DNA of 64,000 nucleotides from Jacaranda mimosifolia (taxonomy: Eukaryota; Streptophyta; Magnoliopsida; Lamiales; Bignoniaceae): NCBI GenBank assembly GCA_018894105.1, contig CM032128.1:14923001-14987000 (forward strand), in the 5' to 3' direction. Under the pieces are notes generated by a model. It was not told where the DNA came from and did not search any database. It saw only the letters and a list, made by a program, of their open reading frames with translations. Made by a program: the position numbers and the translations under genes. Positions within the stretch are counted from its first letter, which is position 1, and the number at the start of each line of letters is the position of its first letter. Shown here one piece after another: positions 59,230 through 64,000 of the stretch.

Positions 59230-59870
59230 ACACCAATGAAGTGGAATTAATCCAAACAATAATTCTTTGGTGATGCAATAGCAATTAAAGAAATTTCTAT
59301 GCAAGGTAGTAAGTTTTTCTTTATGTTTAGTTAAAATTTAATGCCTTGTCTTGTGATATAATTGATCCTATTCTCTTTGGTGTCAAAATTTACTTGCTCA
59401 TATATATTCTTTCATGCAGTTATATTATTCCTTGGTGCTTGTACAAAGCCTCCTCACTATCCATAGTTACTGAGTTATATGGAGATGAGGTCAGTGTATT
59501 ACTGTAAGTAAGTGGACTGAGAAAAAAGCTTGGCTGGAAAAGGAGACTCAGAATGCTTTATGATATATGTAGGTGCATTATTGATATTGAAAATAGATGT
59601 TGGCTTGGATTTTGAAATTTTAGCATATTGGAATAGCCATATGTTGATCTAACCAAAAAATGGAAAATTCATCATGTCAGTAAAAATTGAGGGGTTTATT
59701 GTTTGTTGGGAGTACTTTCTTTTGTACTATATTATTTGCTTGGTGTTCCATGTCATTTTTCGACCATTCTTTCTGCTCAACATTTAGGTGACTGATGAGT
59801 ATACATTGGATGAACATTGTAGCTGGTGACCTAAAAGTTCAAATTGCCTTGTTAACAAGCATTTTGCGCA
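59230..59870 (+). pseudogene. Captured fragment of a Raf-like MAP3K-type protein kinase
   Basis: Kinase landmarks occur in order on the plus strand, in shifting frames. DAIAIKEISMQ (about 59272-59304) corresponds to the ATP-lysine region. VILFLGACTKPP (about 59419-59454), preceded by a GCAG acceptor, is the hallmark of plant Raf-like kinases. Next come SGLRKKLGWKRRLRMLYDIC (about 59513-59572) and MNIVAGDLKSSNCLVNKHF (about 59809-59866), where the expected H-R-D of the catalytic loop reads A-G-D. Intron-like gaps separate the blocks. Stops and shifts and the altered catalytic loop mean no active kinase. It lies inside the outer CACTA element, so it is best read as host gene sequence picked up by the transposon. 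Confidence 0.8.
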
Positions 59871-60459
59871 TAGGCCGCAATTGCAGCCATTAGTGCACTA
59901 CTTGCTATTGATTGCGAAGATAGTAGAGTTTTAAGTGCCATGGAAACTGATACTGGTAAACTTGTTAGACGGGTAGTAGAAAGTTTTAGTGGAGCTAAAT
60001 GAGTATGACCATGCAAGAGCAATATCAAAAACTTTTAATATTTATAAGGCCCTCTAATCTTTAGTTTAAGATCTTGTGTTGTTTCGACAATTCTGAAAAT
60101 ATTGTAACATTGTGTTATAATATTCAAAGCATGCATATGTACAACGTTTATAAATCTTTCCAAGATGATGTTTCTTTATGTGTTGGCTTATATTGTTGTT
60201 GTGAATGGTTAAACTAAATTATTTTGATAAACATCTATTATTTTTCATGTTTTAAGAAGTTATGTTGTTTGTGGATGATCAATGACATTATTCCATAAGT
60301 TGATGTTATTTGGTTATGCTAATGTTACATAAGCAGGTTATTAGAAAGAATTGTGGATTATAGATAAATTTGAAAATTGACTAGATTATCAATTTAGATT
60401 TAGAGAAAAAATTATAAATTATAATTAAATTTGAAAATTTATGAATTTAGAGATAGAAC
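59871..60459. other. Outer CACTA right interior
   Basis: AT-rich sequence following the kinase remnant. It may hold 3' non-coding parts of the captured gene. No motif recognised. Confidence 0.4.
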
Positions 60460-60821
60460 TAGAGATGCAAATAGAGACATAATTAGAGAGGAATTATTTA
60501 TGAATAAGTTAAAATTTGAGACGGATTTTGAGATGAAATCAGAGATGGATTATCATGAGATACCTACAAATTCATCGGCAAATTAAAGACGCCAAAGTGA
60601 CAGAATTAGAGATGGATTTTAGCACATAATATTAGAAATTAAAGACGTATTTAGAGATCAATTAAAACTATGTCTAAATCTAGAGACAAAAATAAATTTG
60701 TCGACTGAATTTTAGACGGGGCTTTCAGCCACAGGGTCAGGAGACTGAAAAATTTGTCTCCATATTATTTCAGAGACGGAAAATAGGGATTCAATCTCCG
60801 AAGCCCTATTTTCTTGTAGTG

Positions 60822-61000
60822 ACTCTTTCCCCTAACTAACTCTTCCTCTAATCAATATCTACAACTCCCTCTCCATTAATTTTTTTCTCTTTTCAATACT
60901 CATAACTCCTTCAATAGATTCCAACTGCAACTAGAATTCTCCTAAGATTTCCAACCGAAAGGTAGCAATTTTACATCTTTAAAAAAAGATATGAGATTAA
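60822..61000 (+). repeat. Helitron-type pyrimidine block continued after the CACTA insertion
   Basis: ACTCTTTCCCCTAACTAA, CATAACTCCTTCAATAGATT and the following GGTAGCAATTTT match 62130-62240 in order. Together with 47300-47339 it forms one copy split by the outer CACTA. Confidence 0.65.
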
Positions 61001-61936
61001 TGTGTGTTTTGAAATAATTTTTAATAAATTATATAATGATAATTGGTTTACTTGAATTTTTGTGTGAAGGGAAGAGAAAAATAATACCCCTCATTCTTAT
61101 AGTCGTGGCAGCTAGCCACAGTACTTTTCTAAATTGCCATCGTCTTAGCAATTCGGCGTGGCTCTCAAGTCCACGCTCGGTAGGTGGTAATATCAGTGGT
61201 TGGGAGATTATGTTTTCCTTTACAGAGAATTATGAACACTCCATTGGATTTTCTAATTGTTTTCTTTTTGGCTTGCTATGTGCCAAAGATAATCATTTAA
61301 TTTCTACTCTAAGGTTAATTTTAAAATATTTTCTGAAATGCATTTCTTTTGTATACTTATTATGAATTTTGAAATATATGTTTTGATGTTTATTATCATT
61401 CACAATAATATAATATATTATTTCCCCTTTTTAATATTTTTTTGTCAGTAAATTCAAATTTGTTGGCATCATCCGTCAAAACTTCAAGGAAAGGAGGAGA
61501 TTGGTGGAAATATCTCACAAGATATTCTGATTTATATAACTATTTGTCAATTAGTGTCTTTGGTAATTCTTGATATTACCATATTTATTTATGTTTATTC
61601 TTGATTTAATGACAAATATACTCACACAATTTACTATAAAAGACATTCTTTATGTAGACGATTTTTGCTTTCTTCTCAAGATTGTTCCATAGTGCAAATT
61701 ATGAAGTGATACTTCGCCATTAACCATCAGTACTTTGGTGAATTATGTTATACTTGGGAGAAAGGCAAAACACCAAAAATGTCATTAGACTAATAATTTT
61801 TTCAATAATAAGGAAAGGCATATTTGGTATTTGATTTGATGAAAAACAAATAATCACACTTTCTGATTTTTTGTAGCTATATTACATTTGTAATTTTTAA
61901 TTACTAATATGTTTTAATTTTTTATATTAATATCTA
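61001..61936. other. Unclassified region
   Basis: An open frame at 61036-61365 and an exon-like piece at 61450-61570 (LLASSVKTSRKGGDWWKYL) follow an AG acceptor-like site. No family recognised. Confidence 0.35.
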
Positions 61937-62250
61937 TCTATTCTATTTAAAAAGAAAAGCAATTTTACTCTCACAAATGATAGTTTTCACTATGTTACAC
62001 CAAAATAGTGTTTGTCCAAAATACCCTTATTATAACATCCTCACTAACCATGACTCTTGACGCTCATTCTCTCTCTCTCTCTCTTGAATATGTACAACTC
62101 TTACCTCCATTAATTCTCCCTCTCCTTAATATATGTAACTCCTTTCCCCACTAATTCTTACTCTTATTGCAATTCATAACTCCTTCAATCAGTACAAGTT
62201 GTATCTAGGGTCTCACAGGGGTTCTCTACAATAGGTAACAATAGTACGTG
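61937..62250 (+). mobile_element. Helitron-type left end, family A, copy 2
   Basis: TCTATTCTATTTAAAAAG after an A, then TTACACCAAAATAG, a CT run at 62070-62084, a pyrimidine block and ATAGGTAACAAT. Right end not found. Confidence 0.55.
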
Positions 62251-63158
62251 TTTGATTCTATAGATTATTATAATATTTTTTATGAACTTTTGAATAATTA
62301 TGAAATTGTAGGTTTTTGGACAACTCAAGTGAATATATGCATCCGCACTAAAGGAATGAGAGAAATTACTGATGAACCTCTTTTTGTGTGTGTGTTTTTA
62401 ACTTTTTTCCACCATACACAATATCTGAGGAATGCAAGACTTAGCCGAATTGAGCCTCACTTGAAAAGTTCCATATTGTTGTTCTTTTGAGTCTTGAAAA
62501 CTTTAATTCTAATATTTTGATGTTTAAACTCTAATGTTCAAACATCACAGATTTGCTTTCTTAATATTTTTTATACCCAAGCTGTTCATGATAGTGGTCG
62601 GCATGTCATTGGGTGAGAGTTTCTATCCCTTATATATATTACTACATCCTAATCCTGCAATATTAGGGTGTGGAAATAACAAATTGGTTGGTCTTTTGTT
62701 ATGCTTACTTTTATTTAGTTCTTCACTAAAATCAATTTTTGTCATGTTATTGTCCCCCTCTGCAGGCTGATTCTCAAGACTCCAAGAGGTATTTTTGCTA
62801 TGATAAAAGAACTCTTGACCTTTTTTCTTATTGAATAGCTTAATTGAAAAAGCCCCATCAAAAATAGATACTATAATTGCAGCATTTTTCCTAAATAAAA
62901 ATACATTAAGTTATTCGTATTTATTTAAAAAAAATTAATTTATGATATCAAATAAATATTTATTTGTAAATTCAGATATCCTTTTAAATAATGTATGTTT
63001 TTAATTGATGGTATCAAATTAATGTACGTGTTCAGTTTATGGCATGATCCACTTACTGGTATGCATTATTATTATTATTAGGGGTGTGTAGTTGCTTGAT
63101 AAGATTAAAATATAAATATATAATTATTTTGAAGTAAATAGTAAATTAAAATGTATAA
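62251..63158. other. Unclassified region following the Helitron-type end
   Basis: Open frames at 62248-62490 and 62534-62770 lack recognised motifs. The TTA microsatellite near 63066-63080 is short. Confidence 0.35.
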
Positions 63159-63500
63159 TCTATACTATTTAAAAAAGAAAGACTTTTCTTATTCTTACAA
63201 AGTGGCAGTTTTTAGAAAGTTACATCAAATTATGATATACATATAATAACTCAATCAATTAATATATATTACTCCTTCCCCACTATTTCTGCATCCCCAT
63301 TATTTATACCTCCTTTCCCACTCTTTCTCCAGCCCCATTATTTATAACTCCTTCCCCACTTATTCTTCTCCCATTATCTATAACTCTCTTTAGATATTTT
63401 CAATCATAACTGTCATTTTATCTCCCACCTTTCTGTCTTAAACCGAAAAGCAATCACTTCATTTCAAATAAGTAATTATTTGATCATTTTCGGTACGCAG
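63159..63500 (+). mobile_element. Helitron-type left end, family A, copy 3
   Basis: TCTATACTATTTAAAAAAG after an A, then TTACATCAAATTATG and CTCCTTCCCCACT repeats. It probably continues past the window end. Confidence 0.55.
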
Positions 63501-64000
63501 ATAACATATCAATTAGAATGAAAACTTCCCAATTAATAAAACAGTAGAGAAAGAGCCAGCATTAGTTTGGTAAAGTACTTATAAAAAGACAAAGACCTAG
63601 TCATCAGGCAACCACTCTATCTCTCCTTTATATGTATGGGAGTTGAAAAATATTTATTATTATTTATTTTTTCACTGTGTGTGTGATGCTAAAATTATAA
63701 ATTGCCATGTTCTTCGTTTAAGCAAAAAGTATATTATCCTTTTAAGCTAAGAGCATGAAGCTCTATAATTTTTTTGAAAATTTTTTAAGTCTTAGTTTCA
63801 ATTTCAATTTACTGATTTATTTATTTATTTTCTTAAATTTGTTAAAATTATTTATATGATTATACTTTTTTTTTTTTTCTGATGATAAGGAAATAATCAA
63901 GAGAAACATATGAAACTTTTGTTAAAAGAGGTATGCTCATTTCATATTTCTTTTCTTTCTGTTAGTTTATGATTTTTGTGTCTTAAGTTGGTGATATTGA
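63501..64000. other. AT-rich window end
   Basis: No gene recognised. It has T-rich stretches and may be the interior of the preceding Helitron-type element. Confidence 0.4.

Larger units (their letters stand above)
47340..60821. mobile_element. Outer CACTA transposon, non-autonomous, about 13.5 kb
   Basis: The left terminus CACTACAATAGAACAG and right terminus (complement) CACTACAAGAAAATAG match the CACTA/En-Spm ends in 11 of the first 13 bases. Subterminal regions 47370-47680 and 60460-60780 are crowded with CAGAGACGAAA / AGAGATGGATTT words in both orientations, as in CACTA transposase-binding regions. No transposase is seen. The element carries gene-like remnants (48120-48330 and 59230-59870) and a nested CACTA. 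Flanking trinucleotides are CAC and ACT and do not match exactly, but the flanks rejoin into a repeat found elsewhere in the window. Confidence 0.8.

Noticed and set aside
61036..62770. Series of plus-strand frames considered as a multi-exon gene
   Set aside because: Some acceptor-like sites are present, but no recognised domain and no consistent frame across pieces.

Overview
The window is nuclear DNA of a flowering plant, most likely a eudicot. The evidence is strong AT-richness, introns with GT/AG borders, one UGT76-type glycosyltransferase gene, and a dense nest of plant transposon types (Ty1/copia, Ty3/gypsy, Helitron with an RPA gene, MULE-like, CACTA, tRNA-like SINE heads). It resembles pericentromeric or intergenic repeat sequence with one host gene at the left edge. 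Species cannot be named from the sequence alone.

Layout. 1-1366: minus-strand UDP-glycosyltransferase, exon 1 and part of exon 2, running off the window. 2886-11244: decayed Ty1/copia element on the minus strand, with LTRs at both ends; the left LTR carries a further 1.2 kb insertion. 13879 to about 32238: autonomous-type Helitron, now broken, with a Rep/helicase gene and an 11-exon RPA-like gene on the plus strand. A Ty3/gypsy element with 2.6 kb LTRs (19261-26825, TSD CTTTT) splits the helicase reading frame. 32340-33060: inverted-repeat element. 34412-38220: Helitron-type left end and a 150 bp tandem repeat that is split by a 2,990 bp solo gypsy LTR (35002-37991, TSD ATTTA). 38395-45955: MULE-like element with long inverted ends, three tandem arrays and a fragment resembling a Ulp1-type peptidase. 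47340-60821: about 13.5 kb CACTA element carrying remnants of a Raf-like protein kinase gene. It is interrupted by a second, different CACTA element (48965 to about 58788) that has grown by internal duplication. 60822-64000: more Helitron-type left ends and unclassified AT-rich sequence.

How the parts fit. Only the UGT is likely to be a working host gene. The Helitron Rep/helicase and RPA-like genes belong to one element and would have acted together in rolling-circle transposition, but both now carry stops and frameshifts. The strongest structural results come from exact target duplications and from rejoining flanks: the gypsy insertion restores a helicase frame, the solo LTR restores a tandem unit, and the flanks of the outer CACTA rejoin into a Helitron-family block present elsewhere in the window. 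These give a relative insertion order. I did not find a convincingly new biological system. The best candidates for novelty are the kinase-carrying nested CACTA pair and the array-rich MULE-like element.
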